Shown here: piece after piece, positions 15,894-24,668 of the stretch | Layout of the letters: each line of letters opens with the position of its first letter | How positions within the stretch are numbered: the first letter of the stretch is position 1 | Source of the DNA: Lachnospiraceae bacterium | Lineage (GTDB): Bacteria; Bacillota; Clostridia; Lachnospirales; Lachnospiraceae | DNA: 43,624 nt | NCBI GenBank assembly: GCA_024690205.1 | Contig: JAILCX010000030.1 | Location: forward strand, 1 to 43,624 | Direction: 5' to 3' | Made by a program: the position numbers and the translations under genes | The notes under the pieces: generated by a model | Database searches by the model: none | What the model saw: only the letters and a program-made list of their open reading frames with translations | What the model was told of the DNA's origin: nothing

Positions 15894-18026
15894 TTAAAAC
15901 AGCGAAACTACATCGCAGATTTCGTTATCCCTGACCTTAAAGCTCCAGATACTGTGCCCCGGAAGCCTGTGTTCGCAAAGATAATACGTATCTTCTATCC
16001 TTGTGATGCAATAGGGTGTTCCGCCTCCGATAAAGGTGTCGTATATATCCTCCCATTCACCGTCCTTAAGACTGTTAAGGTCTTTGGTACGGATTATAGT
16101 AGCAGCATCCTGATCAGCCTCTATATCCGTTGATACGGTAATATAATAATAGTCTTCTATCTTTGTAAGCTGTACCATTCCTGCTATCCTCGGGTCGACC
16201 GGATAACGGTTTATGATCTCAAAGCTTTGAAGGTCAGCTTCAATGATGTTGGAATTGCCGGAAACAAAGAAAATCCTGTCTTTGTCTATCGTGAATGAGC
16301 GCACATAGAATCCGTTAAGCTCGGGTATGCTTAAAACATCAGTAAGATACATTCTGCTTTTTCCTTCTTCATGCCTGAAAAGGAACATCTCACCGGTAAG
16401 CGAGCTCCAGGCATAAAATGTATCCGTCTTTTCATCATAGATGATGTAATGCGGTCGTTGTCCGATATCGTTAAATACCTGCGTCATCGCAAAAGATGGT
16501 GTTCCGTCAGCTCCCGTGCCTTTTTCAAACACAAGGATCCTGTTGTTTTCGGTATCATCGACAAGATATACCATTCCGTCCGAAGCTACCGTATGTCCCC
16601 TGTCTATCTCATCCGTCATGACATTCCATGTATAAAGCGGCGCATCAACATTCAGTGAATAGATCACCCTGTTATGATAGCAGTCAACTATAAAGTAAAG
16701 ATCGTCGATCTTTGTTATATAGGTCGGAACGCTCAGGCTCTCATCGGGGTTTGTCGAAACTTCGATCCCGTCGGGACTATTCCCCGTCTCTTCGGATGCT
16801 CTGACAAAATCCTTTGCAACATAAGGCTTTACTTTTTCATTTTCCCCGGCGCATCCGATCAAAAGGAGCATACTGAGTACAACTGCCAAAGCCGGAAAAA
16901 TCTTCTTTTTAACGTTCTTAAAGATGAAAGACAAAAGGATCGGAAATGCAATACAAAGCACCGTATAAAACCATTTCGGCGCATCGGTTATCCCTCTTCC
17001 ATATACATAGTAGGCATCGGATAGATAGGCATCCATATCAAAATGCCTAAAACCCCGTCCCGACATATATATTTTTGAGATAAGGGAATTCAGGATAAAG
17101 ACAATGAATATATGATGGAGCATTATTGAACGTGTGCTTCGTCCTATGACTGCGATAAAGTGAAGGACCTTTTTGCCAGCATCCTTAAGGGAAAGCGCAT
17201 ATACGATCATGTCACTAATAAGATACCAGAACGTTATGCCCGTTATTATCGTGATAAAAGGAATGATGGGGCCGTTGGCATAGCCCGTCACCCAAACCGT
17301 GCTAAAGGATAAGCCAGCGCAAAAGCGGACTATCAGCATCTGAATTATGAACACAAGAACCAGCACCGCAAGGTTTATGATCAGTCCGTCAAATATATCG
17401 ACCGACGGCCTTAGTTTTTCCATCTTTTCTTTGTAGATGCGTCCAAGCGCAAAACCCGGGAGCATGATAAGTATGCGGCCTATATCCTTGTAAGGTCCCC
17501 AGACATGTCCGCCTATTGCCAAAAAGACCGTTACAACTCCGAGCACAAGGTATATGAGCGCAATAATGTACTCATTATCAAGATGGAGCTTCGAAAGGAC
17601 TATCCTTATAAAAAGATTTACGATCTCGATAAAGAAAAGTGCTATAAGAAACCACGCCGGAGCATTCAGCATATACTGGTGTCCACCCATGAAAGGCTCG
17701 ACAAAAAAACTGTACAGCGAAATGTTCTGGCCTATCGAAAAGCCTCTTGCATTAAGTATCGTTGAAAGTATCCCGTAAAAGAGGTTAAAAGCAAAATACG
17801 GAAGCAAAAACGCCTTAGCCTTTTTAAGGATATACTTAAGCGGAGCTTCTTCATCTGAAGGATCATAGAAATATCCCGCAACAAACAAAAAGATATAAAC
17901 ATGAAAAGAATAATACGGAAAGATGCCCTTTATCGTAAAAAAGGGAAGCTCTAAATGTCCGCAAACAATAAACAATATGCCGAGAGCCGAAAGAACTCTC
18001 ATTGTCATGTTTTCCTGTTTATTCAT
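15894..18026 (-). CDS. Acyltransferase-3 family protein fused to C-terminal lipoprotein-like propeller domain
   Basis: Residues 1-375 are an acyltransferase-3 (OafA-like) membrane domain: about ten helices, with His24 in FIVCGHLELPFF in the usual first-helix position. Residues about 366-391 read like a lipoprotein signal peptide (KNVKKK, a hydrophobic stretch, then LLIGC with Cys392). Residues 393-710 are a soluble domain with repeated YFIVDCYHNRVIYSL-like and YYITVSTD-like strands, typical of an NHL/six-bladed-propeller protein. No credible start codon with a ribosome binding site precedes the lipobox, so it is one polypeptide as read. The membrane part would acylate an extracellular sugar and the propeller may hold the glycan. 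It overlaps the upstream GT39-like gene by 8 bases; AAAAAGG precedes the ATG. Confidence 0.85.
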   Translation of the reverse strand: MNKQENMTMRVLSALGILFIVCGHLELPFFTIKGIFPYYSFHVYIFLFVAGYFYDPSDEEAPLKYILKKAKAFLLPYFAFNLFYGILSTILNARGFSIGQNISLYSFFVEPFMGGHQYMLNAPAWFLIALFFIEIVNLFIRIVLSKLHLDNEYIIALIYLVLGVVTVFLAIGGHVWGPYKDIGRILIMLPGFALGRIYKEKMEKLRPSVDIFDGLIINLAVLVLVFIIQMLIVRFCAGLSFSTVWVTGYANGPIIPFITIITGITFWYLISDMIVYALSLKDAGKKVLHFIAVIGRSTRSIMLHHIFIVFILNSLISKIYMSGRGFRHFDMDAYLSDAYYVYGRGITDAPKWFYTVLCIAFPILLSFIFKNVKKKIFPALAVVLSMLLLIGCAGENEKVKPYVAKDFVRASEETGNSPDGIEVSTNPDESLSVPTYITKIDDLYFIVDCYHNRVIYSLNVDAPLYTWNVMTDEIDRGHTVASDGMVYLVDDTENNRILVFEKGTGADGTPSFAMTQVFNDIGQRPHYIIYDEKTDTFYAWSSLTGEMFLFRHEEGKSRMYLTDVLSIPELNGFYVRSFTIDKDRIFFVSGNSNIIEADLQSFEIINRYPVDPRIAGMVQLTKIEDYYYITVSTDIEADQDAATIIRTKDLNSLKDGEWEDIYDTFIGGGTPYCITRIEDTYYLCEHRLPGHSIWSFKVRDNEICDVVSLF

Positions 18027-19563
18027 CAGCCTTTTTCCGGTACACCCTGTAAGGGCCCTTTTCGGTTATGATCTCATATCGTTCATTAAGCAGGTCAAAA
18101 TCAAATGACGTACTGCACGTAAGCATCGGCCATTCGATAAAACCGATATCCTTATCTTCCATCGTATCGCTCACAAGGACATAATCACACTCTCCCATCG
18201 GGAGTTCTTCTATCTCCTTGTCATAGATATACTTAATAACGTATTTCTGGTAATCATCCGTATAGTAAATGCTGGTAAGCGAATCTACGGGGGTTCCGTT
18301 ATTTTCCATCTCCTCAAGGACATTTGCTATATCAAGTTCACGATCAGCCATCGGAGCGGTGTATTTACCTGTAAACAGTACACCCACGAGCAAAACCGTC
18401 ACCAAACCGGTTATCACCTTTAAAAATACGGGATTGCCTTTAAAGATCCTTTCCCTGATAAGATCCAGGTACATCGATATACTGAGTGCTACAACAAATC
18501 CGAAGTATGAAAAGACTCTGAGATACGGCTGAACTGATTGTATTATCAGCATTACGGGCAAAAGGGCCACCGAAACCGCAATAAAAAGTTCCATGAACCT
18601 TGTCCTGTTCATTGCAAACCGTACTATGCCGACTATCGCTGTGATGCCGAGGAATACTATAAGCAGCTTGCCTGTTCCCGAGTAGAACTGTTCAAATAAG
18701 AATCCAAGGTAAGTAAATATCTCTCTTTTAACCACAGCGCCGTCCATACTCTGTATGTAAGGAGAGGCCAGCATGTAGTCAAGGCCGCGCTTTGCTGCAG
18801 CATAAGGATCACGGGCTATGATGTTCAGCTGGTATATCCCGTAGTAAGGCGATGATGAGTCTTTGCTTAATAGATTCGAGCCTATGGAAAGCCATATCGT
18901 AAGATAAAGGCAAAGGCTTATCAAAGCGGCAGCGACCGATGCGATGATAAGCTTTAAAAGCGTCTTTCCCTGCCCATTAAACAAAAGATATAATCCGCCG
19001 CAGATACACACGGGTATCACCCAAAAAGTCGAGCTTGGGACAGCATATATCCCCATAAAAAGGCAGATCGTAAAGATGATATATTCTTTCTTTTTGTTGA
19101 CTCCAAGGCAAATGCGGTGAAGCATTATAAGGCTTAAAAGGTAACAGGTCGTCGAAAGAGTATATCCCCTGCCCTGTACAGCCATGTTATGTACAAGGAA
19201 TACGGCACCGTAAAGGCTGGTACAGATAAAAGATATATCCCCTCCAAGGAGTTTTCCCGAAAGGTAATAAACAAGATAGATATTGATTACCGCGCATATA
19301 AAGGATACACCCCTTAATGCTATGGTTGCATTTCCGAAATACGATAAAAAGCCTGAAAGCGCCGAGTAACCGACATGATTATTCGGTAACGGCCAGTGGA
19401 TCGCCCCGTAAACCGGGCCCCTGCTGATAAACGAATAGTAGGTATAAAGTTCATCATACCAGGGCATGTTGGTAAACATGCGGTGGGCATAGATCACGGC
19501 ATATATCGCCATCAGCAGGATTATCAGTATTAACTTCCTGTCCTTTAATCTTTCGGATCTCAT
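18019..19563 (-). CDS. GT39/PMT-like membrane glycosyltransferase
   Basis: A 514-residue GT-C protein with about ten membrane helices and a C-terminal extracytoplasmic tail of about 100 residues. WYDELYTY (D37, E38) in the first external loop is the PMT/ArnT-type catalytic acid motif. These enzymes take sugar from a polyprenyl-phosphate donor outside the membrane and place it on a glycan or protein. The start overlaps the upstream paralogue by 4 bases (ATGA) and AGG lies 7 bases before it. The two are distant paralogues, so they may add different sugars. The donor-making GT2 (DPM1-like) is not visible in the window. Confidence 0.85.
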   Translation of the reverse strand: MRSERLKDRKLILIILLMAIYAVIYAHRMFTNMPWYDELYTYYSFISRGPVYGAIHWPLPNNHVGYSALSGFLSYFGNATIALRGVSFICAVINIYLVYYLSGKLLGGDISFICTSLYGAVFLVHNMAVQGRGYTLSTTCYLLSLIMLHRICLGVNKKKEYIIFTICLFMGIYAVPSSTFWVIPVCICGGLYLLFNGQGKTLLKLIIASVAAALISLCLYLTIWLSIGSNLLSKDSSSPYYGIYQLNIIARDPYAAAKRGLDYMLASPYIQSMDGAVVKREIFTYLGFLFEQFYSGTGKLLIVFLGITAIVGIVRFAMNRTRFMELFIAVSVALLPVMLIIQSVQPYLRVFSYFGFVVALSISMYLDLIRERIFKGNPVFLKVITGLVTVLLVGVLFTGKYTAPMADRELDIANVLEEMENNGTPVDSLTSIYYTDDYQKYVIKYIYDKEIEELPMGECDYVLVSDTMEDKDIGFIEWPMLTCSTSFDFDLLNERYEIITEKGPYRVYRKKADE

Positions 19564-21071
19564 TTAAACAGCCTGTATATGTTAAAGTAATATCTTTCTA
19601 TCATGACCGAGTCGTAAGTTTCCTCGTTCTTAATGCCTTTTTCTTCCCAGTCTTTAAGTATATCCTCTCTGGAGTTAAAGCTTCCGAAGAAATATACGTT
19701 ACTCTGGCCCTCGGCAAACATCTTATCAAGGTCTTCATCATGACATTCAAAATCATTCCTATTATACATCAGTTCAACGATGCTGTCGGGACGATCATCA
19801 TAAAGGTATACAGCACTTCCGGGCAGATAATAAGACATCAGCGTACACATCTGGTCAAAGTTCGTTATCACGATGCAATCATCCGGGATGCTATCTAAAA
19901 CGCGCTCGGCTTCATTCATCTTTTCAATCTTAAGATCCTCCGCATATGAAAAAGCGCTGAGCGTAAAATATCCGCAAACTAAGAATGAGAGTGCGCCTAT
20001 AGAAAACCACTTGTTAGTATTTATGACTTTTGAAAAGACAAACGCTACCGAAATATAAAAAGCTCCGATCGCGGGGATCATGTATCTGTAGACAAATATG
20101 GGCCTTCCCATCATTGAAAGTACAAATCCCGTAAGCACGGTAAATACAAGTACCCCCGGCCCTGCAAACGAAATAAAGACTTCTTCCTTATCCGGCTTCT
20201 TTAAGATGAAATACATATAAATCAGGGCTACAAACAGGATTACAATAACAGCAGTTATGTATCCTTTTGCTCCGATACCGTCCGATGGCAGGAAAAGGAA
20301 CTTAAGGCAGCCCGGAATACTCCTTAACGTAAGAGGAAGTATCCAGTACTCATCCGAAACATTCTTTATCTGCGAGAACAAAGGCTTTACCCACAGAGCA
20401 AAAGCGGCTGCGGATATAAGTGCGCAAAGCAGTATCGACCTTATGTGCTTACCATCCTTTTTAATTAGCAGGTATATACCGAGCACCAGATATACTCCAA
20501 CTGTTGCCACAAGGGCATAATACTGGGTATAAGCAGTTGCGGTTCCGAATATCACAAGCCCGACAAGGCTTGATCCTTTCTTTTCCGATAAAGCTATATT
20601 CAGCGCACATACAAAAACAGCCGTTATTAACATTAACGCAAATGAATACATCCTTATCTCAACATAATTGTCGCAAAGCTTAGGCATGATCGTTGCAAGG
20701 AGTATAAACAATCCTCCTGTGCACTCACCAAAATGTCTTTTTACCGGAAACGCGGCCATGTAAAGGAGACCGAACCACGGAAGTATCGACGCTAATTTGG
20801 CAAAGAATATGAAGCTCTCCGTTCCAAAGATCGCATTTCCTATACCTGTTACGATCTTAAGATAAATGTAATACAGCGGAGGATGAACATCATTAGAAGT
20901 CAGACGGATGATGTCCTTAAGCGAAGATGATGCAAATTCTACGGAAAAGACCTCGTCGTACCAGATATCTTTTCCGGTTATCTTTAAGCATAACAATATC
21001 ATGGCTGCTATAGCCATGATATATGCTGTTTTACCTATTATTTTGGATAATTTACTTTCGTTCAATTTCAA
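19560..21071 (-). CDS. GT39/PMT_2-like membrane glycosyltransferase
   Basis: 503 residues with the classic PMT_2 pattern: DIWYDEVFS with D39 and E40 in the first external loop, followed by NDVHPPLYYIYL at 60-71. About eleven hydrophobic helices precede a C-terminal extracytoplasmic domain. It should use a polyprenyl-phosphate sugar on the outer face of the membrane. The start is TTG at 21069-21071, overlapping the TGA of the VanW-type gene; no clear ribosome binding site is seen, so it is probably made by translational coupling. It forms a four-gene overlap chain with the next glycosyltransferase and the acyltransferase fusion. Confidence 0.87.
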   Translation of the reverse strand: MKLNESKLSKIIGKTAYIMAIAAMILLCLKITGKDIWYDEVFSVEFASSSLKDIIRLTSNDVHPPLYYIYLKIVTGIGNAIFGTESFIFFAKLASILPWFGLLYMAAFPVKRHFGECTGGLFILLATIMPKLCDNYVEIRMYSFALMLITAVFVCALNIALSEKKGSSLVGLVIFGTATAYTQYYALVATVGVYLVLGIYLLIKKDGKHIRSILLCALISAAAFALWVKPLFSQIKNVSDEYWILPLTLRSIPGCLKFLFLPSDGIGAKGYITAVIVILFVALIYMYFILKKPDKEEVFISFAGPGVLVFTVLTGFVLSMMGRPIFVYRYMIPAIGAFYISVAFVFSKVINTNKWFSIGALSFLVCGYFTLSAFSYAEDLKIEKMNEAERVLDSIPDDCIVITNFDQMCTLMSYYLPGSAVYLYDDRPDSIVELMYNRNDFECHDEDLDKMFAEGQSNVYFFGSFNSREDILKDWEEKGIKNEETYDSVMIERYYFNIYRLFK

Positions 21072-21952
21072 TTGCCGGCCGGAGCTTTACATATGCTGAT
21101 AGTGGCCGTCCCTTCCTTGGCCTGTGCAAGGATCATTATAGGGAAATTATAAGGATTAATGAATGTAAGGTCAAGTTTGTCCCAGCTTACGGTGGCATCA
21201 AGATTAGGCTTAAGATATGACACCGGAAGCGAATGGAAATGGTGCTCCGTGGCGGGTATTCCCGCTATCATCATGGCAACGTAAAGCGTTGATGATATCT
21301 GGCATATTCCGCCTCCTATACCGTCAACGACCTGGCCGCCGCTGTATACGTGAGCGATCTTGAATCCTCTGGCCGAGGTCCTTTGTCCGACTGCCGCATT
21401 ATATGAGAATACTCCACCGGGCTGGACGATCGTTCCGTTCATGAAATCGCAGGCAAGCGTCAGATTGTCGCCTCTTGCGATCTTGTAATTGTATTTGGTC
21501 GAATATCTGCCCAGCGTTCCTTTATTATAGTCGTCTTCGGGCGGGAATAGGCACGAACGCTTTTCCTTGTATCCGCGGTTTAAATACTGCTGGTAATACT
21601 GCCAGTAGTTGTATGTATAGCGGCTCATGAGATCCTCATTGTAATACATATAAGCCTTTATATTAAAATAAGGATTCGAATTCATGAGTATCAGATACTC
21701 TTCGGGCGTCATATTGGAATGTGCTGCAACATACTCCTTGTGAGAAGCCACAACCGCATCCATTTCGGCCTTTATCTGCTCTGCCCGGATCTGCGCAAGC
21801 TGCTCGGGAGTAAGCTGGGCAGCCTGCTCTGGAGTGAGTTCTCCCTGCGCCGCCGCATTTCCCCCCTCCGGCAACTCATCACTAAAGCTTAATACGCTAA
21901 GAGATGTTGTGATCAATACCGTTGATAGTAATACCGCAATTATACGTTTCAT
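21068..21952 (-). CDS. VanW-domain exported protein
   Basis: The start is set to the ATG at 21950-21952, which begins an obvious signal peptide (MKRIIAVLLSTVLITTSLSV); the frame extends upstream to a TTG at 22063 but that addition is not signal-like. After the signal there is a Gln/Glu/Pro/Ala-rich stretch with two LTPEQ units, then a region with YFNIKAYMYYNEDLM, and a VanW domain from about residue 165: GTIVQPGGVFSYNAAVG and GGGICQISSTLY. VanW proteins are exported and their activity is unknown, although the fold is commonly joined to peptidoglycan-binding and sortase contexts. It lies 86 bases after the GH-like gene. Upstream sequence shows only a weak ribosome binding site (GAAGA). Confidence 0.9.
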   Translation of the reverse strand: MKRIIAVLLSTVLITTSLSVLSFSDELPEGGNAAAQGELTPEQAAQLTPEQLAQIRAEQIKAEMDAVVASHKEYVAAHSNMTPEEYLILMNSNPYFNIKAYMYYNEDLMSRYTYNYWQYYQQYLNRGYKEKRSCLFPPEDDYNKGTLGRYSTKYNYKIARGDNLTLACDFMNGTIVQPGGVFSYNAAVGQRTSARGFKIAHVYSGGQVVDGIGGGICQISSTLYVAMMIAGIPATEHHFHSLPVSYLKPNLDATVSWDKLDLTFINPYNFPIMILAQAKEGTATISICKAPAGN

Positions 21953-22038
21953 AATATTTTTTTCTTCATTATGATTCTTCATCATTAAGTCCATTTGATA
22001 ACATAATCGAAGGAGCTGTATTTGCCGAACGACGTATA

Positions 22039-23481
22039 TTAATACGCTACTATCTGTCTCCAATCGGTTATCCCGACATAATTAAGCGCCCAACTGTTCA
22101 ACTCTCCGGGATTCCCATTTATAAGGCAATTATACATCTGATCGGAAATGCCCGTTGTACTGAAATTGGACTTTCCGCCTTCATTCATTCTGTGGAAATA
22201 GATCCTCTTTATATAAGGATTGTTTCTGGCTGCCTGATAGCATGCCATCATTGCCGCAGCCTGTACTTCAACACCCTGGGCCTGTGTAATACCTATCTCC
22301 GGAAGGATTATCTCTCTTACGGTTCCCTTAGGACTCTTCATAAGGTCCATAGCCATAAATCCGGTCATTACGGGGAGATTCTGGAATGTTACGACCTGTC
22401 CCGCATTAACCTGAGCCTGATATACGCTTCCGTTTGAACATCCTGACATATCCCAGAACTTGGCATAGAGCATGGGATTGGGATACGGATGCTGGCATAG
22501 ATTCCAGTCTATATTACCTTCCTGACAAATATCTGCATTGAACTGTATAAGGAAATCCAGTCCGTCCATGTATTCATAGTATTTGTAAGATCCTGCCGCA
22601 TTATCCATGTTCCACATCTGATCGAGGGAAACATAGACCTTTGCATTGGCATTAACGGACTTGATGGCATTATAGCTTACCCTGAATGCCTGAACATATT
22701 CTCTTACATAATCATTCCAATCCATGGATGCCGTGTAATTCCAGATACGGTTATTTACTTCATTTCCTATTATAAACTCATCCACCCTGGTGTTAAGGGC
22801 AAAATATGTCATTGTCTCATAAAGCTTGGCAACACCCTCGGCATTAGCGGCATTAAACGCATAATACATCTTTTTGCCGGCTATGGGATGTGCGTCCCCG
22901 CCCTTAGATTTGGGATTTATAAGTGTTTTATCCGCTCTGTTTACTATTACTGCCGTTGAATAATTATCTCTTAATACAGCGGCTATATTGGTCTCGCCGA
23001 CACGATAGAGTACCATCTTGTTTGTAGGCTCTACGAATCCGACGCTCTGAAGATTTCTGGTAGCCGTCGCTGCTGCTTCCGGATTAGTTATATACTGTGC
23101 ATTTCCGATAAGTACGGGGTTTCCGCCAACCAGTGTGCAAAGACCGAACTTATTGCATATTCTCGTTGCTCCGGCCGAATCCCTAAGACTGAATGCAAAT
23201 GAGGGATTAACGGACAAAGGCGCAGATGCTATACATACATCAGACTTTGTTATCGAATATTCATAAGGCATCATCTGATAAAGATAGATCATTCCGTCAT
23301 CGGATGCCGGAACAGATGAGAGAGTTGCCGAAAAAACTACCGTATTGGCATTTGAAAGTCTGCAGGATGCAGCTGCAAAGAATACGGTCGAAACCGTTGG
23401 GTCGGCATGTGAGATCACCAGTGATCCCATTACCAAAGATACGGCCAGAACGGATGCCAAAAATCTCTTAAAAAATTTCAT
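22039..23481 (-). CDS. Exported GH-A-like protein, DUF5722 type
   Basis: The chosen ATG at 23479-23481 has AAGGAG at 23489-23494 and begins a signal peptide (MKFFKRFLASVLAVSLVMG); the longer frame start at 23520 lies inside a hairpin and is not credible. The mature protein is about 450 residues. An N-terminal beta-rich part is followed by a TIM-barrel-like region with FIIGNEVNNRIWNY (Asn-Glu, the usual acid/base pair of clan GH-A) and later EIILPEIGIT (a Glu in the nucleophile position). I recall this family as DUF5722; the name is from memory. It is probably a secreted glycosidase acting on envelope glycan or plant polysaccharide. Substrate unknown. Confidence 0.75.
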   Translation of the reverse strand: MKFFKRFLASVLAVSLVMGSLVISHADPTVSTVFFAAASCRLSNANTVVFSATLSSVPASDDGMIYLYQMMPYEYSITKSDVCIASAPLSVNPSFAFSLRDSAGATRICNKFGLCTLVGGNPVLIGNAQYITNPEAAATATRNLQSVGFVEPTNKMVLYRVGETNIAAVLRDNYSTAVIVNRADKTLINPKSKGGDAHPIAGKKMYYAFNAANAEGVAKLYETMTYFALNTRVDEFIIGNEVNNRIWNYTASMDWNDYVREYVQAFRVSYNAIKSVNANAKVYVSLDQMWNMDNAAGSYKYYEYMDGLDFLIQFNADICQEGNIDWNLCQHPYPNPMLYAKFWDMSGCSNGSVYQAQVNAGQVVTFQNLPVMTGFMAMDLMKSPKGTVREIILPEIGITQAQGVEVQAAAMMACYQAARNNPYIKRIYFHRMNEGGKSNFSTTGISDQMYNCLINGNPGELNSWALNYVGITDWRQIVAY

Positions 23482-23494
23482 CGAAAATCTCCTT

Positions 23495-23530
23495 AAAAAA
23501 TAGGGTATGTGCTCACACATACCCTATTTT
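23495..23530 (-). terminator. Rho-independent terminator-like hairpin downstream of the 23601 gene
   Basis: A perfect 15-bp inverted repeat (23497-23511 and 23516-23530, core GGGTATGTG/CACATACCC, 4-base loop) is followed on the minus strand by a run of T. It ends directly against the AAGGAG ribosome binding site of the GH-A-like gene, so it could also act as a leader hairpin. Confidence 0.8.
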
Positions 23531-23555
23531 ATCCGATTATGTTATGTAAATACAA
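23526..23555 (-). promoter_or_regulatory. Possible promoter for the GH-A-like gene (interleaved with hairpin)
   Basis: On the minus strand TTGTAT (23550-23555) and TAAAAT (23526-23531) are 18 bases apart. Initiation near 23519 would fall within the hairpin, so such transcripts would lack its left part and escape termination. The -35 match is only moderate. Confidence 0.4.
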
Positions 23556-23600
23556 CTACCACATATAGTATGAAAGTACCAGTGGCAAGCCTAAATAGCC

Positions 23601-24560
23601 TTAGAAGAAGCTGTCACCAAGAACCCATTCTCCGTTAACCTTATAAACTTTGAGTGTTTTGTCTTCGGTATCTTCATCATCCTTACCCTTTATGGTAAGT
23701 TCAAGTTCAAGCTCATAGCCCTTTGTAACCTCGGCACTCTTGTATGCCTTTTGAAGATCCTTGTAGACCTGTGAAACTTCTTTTGCTTCCTTCTTTGAAA
23801 GCTCTTCACCATAGAATTCGGTATCTTCCTCGTAATAATCAGCCATGAACTCACATGACTCGGCGTTGCTCTTTAAAGTCTCTTTATATGACTTGAGTTC
23901 CTTGTTCGAAAGCTCGTCTATATCAGTGATCTTATAGGATATCTTCCAGTTCTTGCCGTATTCATCCTCAAACTCGTCGTAGACGTCTTCCATCATATCT
24001 GACATATCAAAGGCATCCTCAACCTCATCCTTATCACCGTATTTTTCTGCAAGCTTCTGGATCTCTTTCTGTGCCTTTAAGTCAAACGAAGGAGACATGA
24101 GACCATATACTTCATAATAGTCGTTGCTTCTGCTGTTAAGGAAGCTGACCATCTTTTTAAGAGGCTTCTTGTATCCGCCACCGCCAAGGATGACAATAAG
24201 AAGTATTGCTATCACAAGAACTGCCACACCGGCAATCGCAGGGATAACTATCTTTGCGGGGAATCCTGCTATCTTCTTATCCGAAGATGCTGCATTCTTT
24301 AAGCTTTGAACAGCAGAAGAAGCTGCACTCTTTACACCGTCAGATGCAGCTGATGCTGTTGCATTAACATCACTTGCAGCTGATGCAGCTGATGCAGAAA
24401 CGCTCTCTTCTACAGTTGATGCCGCACTTGTCACTGTCTCTTTTGCTTCAGTTGCATCGTTTTGAACTGTTTCGGTAACTGCATCAAGCTTGGTTCCGCA
24501 TTCTCCGCAGAACAAAGCATCATCAGCAAGCTGGGCTCCGCAATTAGGACAATTCTTCAT
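23601..24560 (-). CDS. Zinc-ribbon membrane protein with extracytoplasmic domain
   Basis: The 319-residue protein starts with a zinc ribbon, CPNCG at 4-8 and CGECG at 18-22 (Cys4, 7, 18, 21). Then comes an Ala/Ser/Val-rich stretch of about 70 residues, a membrane helix near 105-127 ending in GGGGYKKP, and an extracytoplasmic Lys/Glu-rich domain of about 190 residues that ends KVYKVNGEWVLGDSFF, a closing pattern seen in DUF4878-like/NTF2-like lipoproteins. The zinc ribbon should be cytoplasmic. No enzymatic motif is seen. GGGAGGA gives a strong ribosome binding site. It is followed by a hairpin terminator, so it may be a single-gene transcript. Confidence 0.85.
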   Translation of the reverse strand: MKNCPNCGAQLADDALFCGECGTKLDAVTETVQNDATEAKETVTSAASTVEESVSASAASAASDVNATASAASDGVKSAASSAVQSLKNAASSDKKIAGFPAKIVIPAIAGVAVLVIAILLIVILGGGGYKKPLKKMVSFLNSRSNDYYEVYGLMSPSFDLKAQKEIQKLAEKYGDKDEVEDAFDMSDMMEDVYDEFEDEYGKNWKISYKITDIDELSNKELKSYKETLKSNAESCEFMADYYEEDTEFYGEELSKKEAKEVSQVYKDLQKAYKSAEVTKGYELELELTIKGKDDEDTEDKTLKVYKVNGEWVLGDSFF

Positions 24561-24633
24561 TATGTATTCCTCCCAATCCTAAAAAATCAGTATTCAAAGT
24601 TGTTTTACACTATGGATAATTTTAACTTTATTA

Positions 24634-24662
24634 AGTTACAATGTCAAATTATGTGCTAGAAT
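24634..24662 (+). promoter_or_regulatory. Promoter of pseI with extended -10
   Basis: GTTACA, a 16-base spacer and TAGAAT preceded by TG at 24654-24655 form an extended -10 promoter. The -10 ends only 6 bases before the pseI ATG at 24669, so transcription should start at the ATG and the message would lack a leader. Confidence 0.6.
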
Positions 24663-24668
24663 ATCAGT

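Noticed and set aside
21953-22063. TTG-started extension of the VanW gene
   Set aside because: The added residues are not signal-like and would hide the signal peptide; the ATG at 21952 starts it properly.
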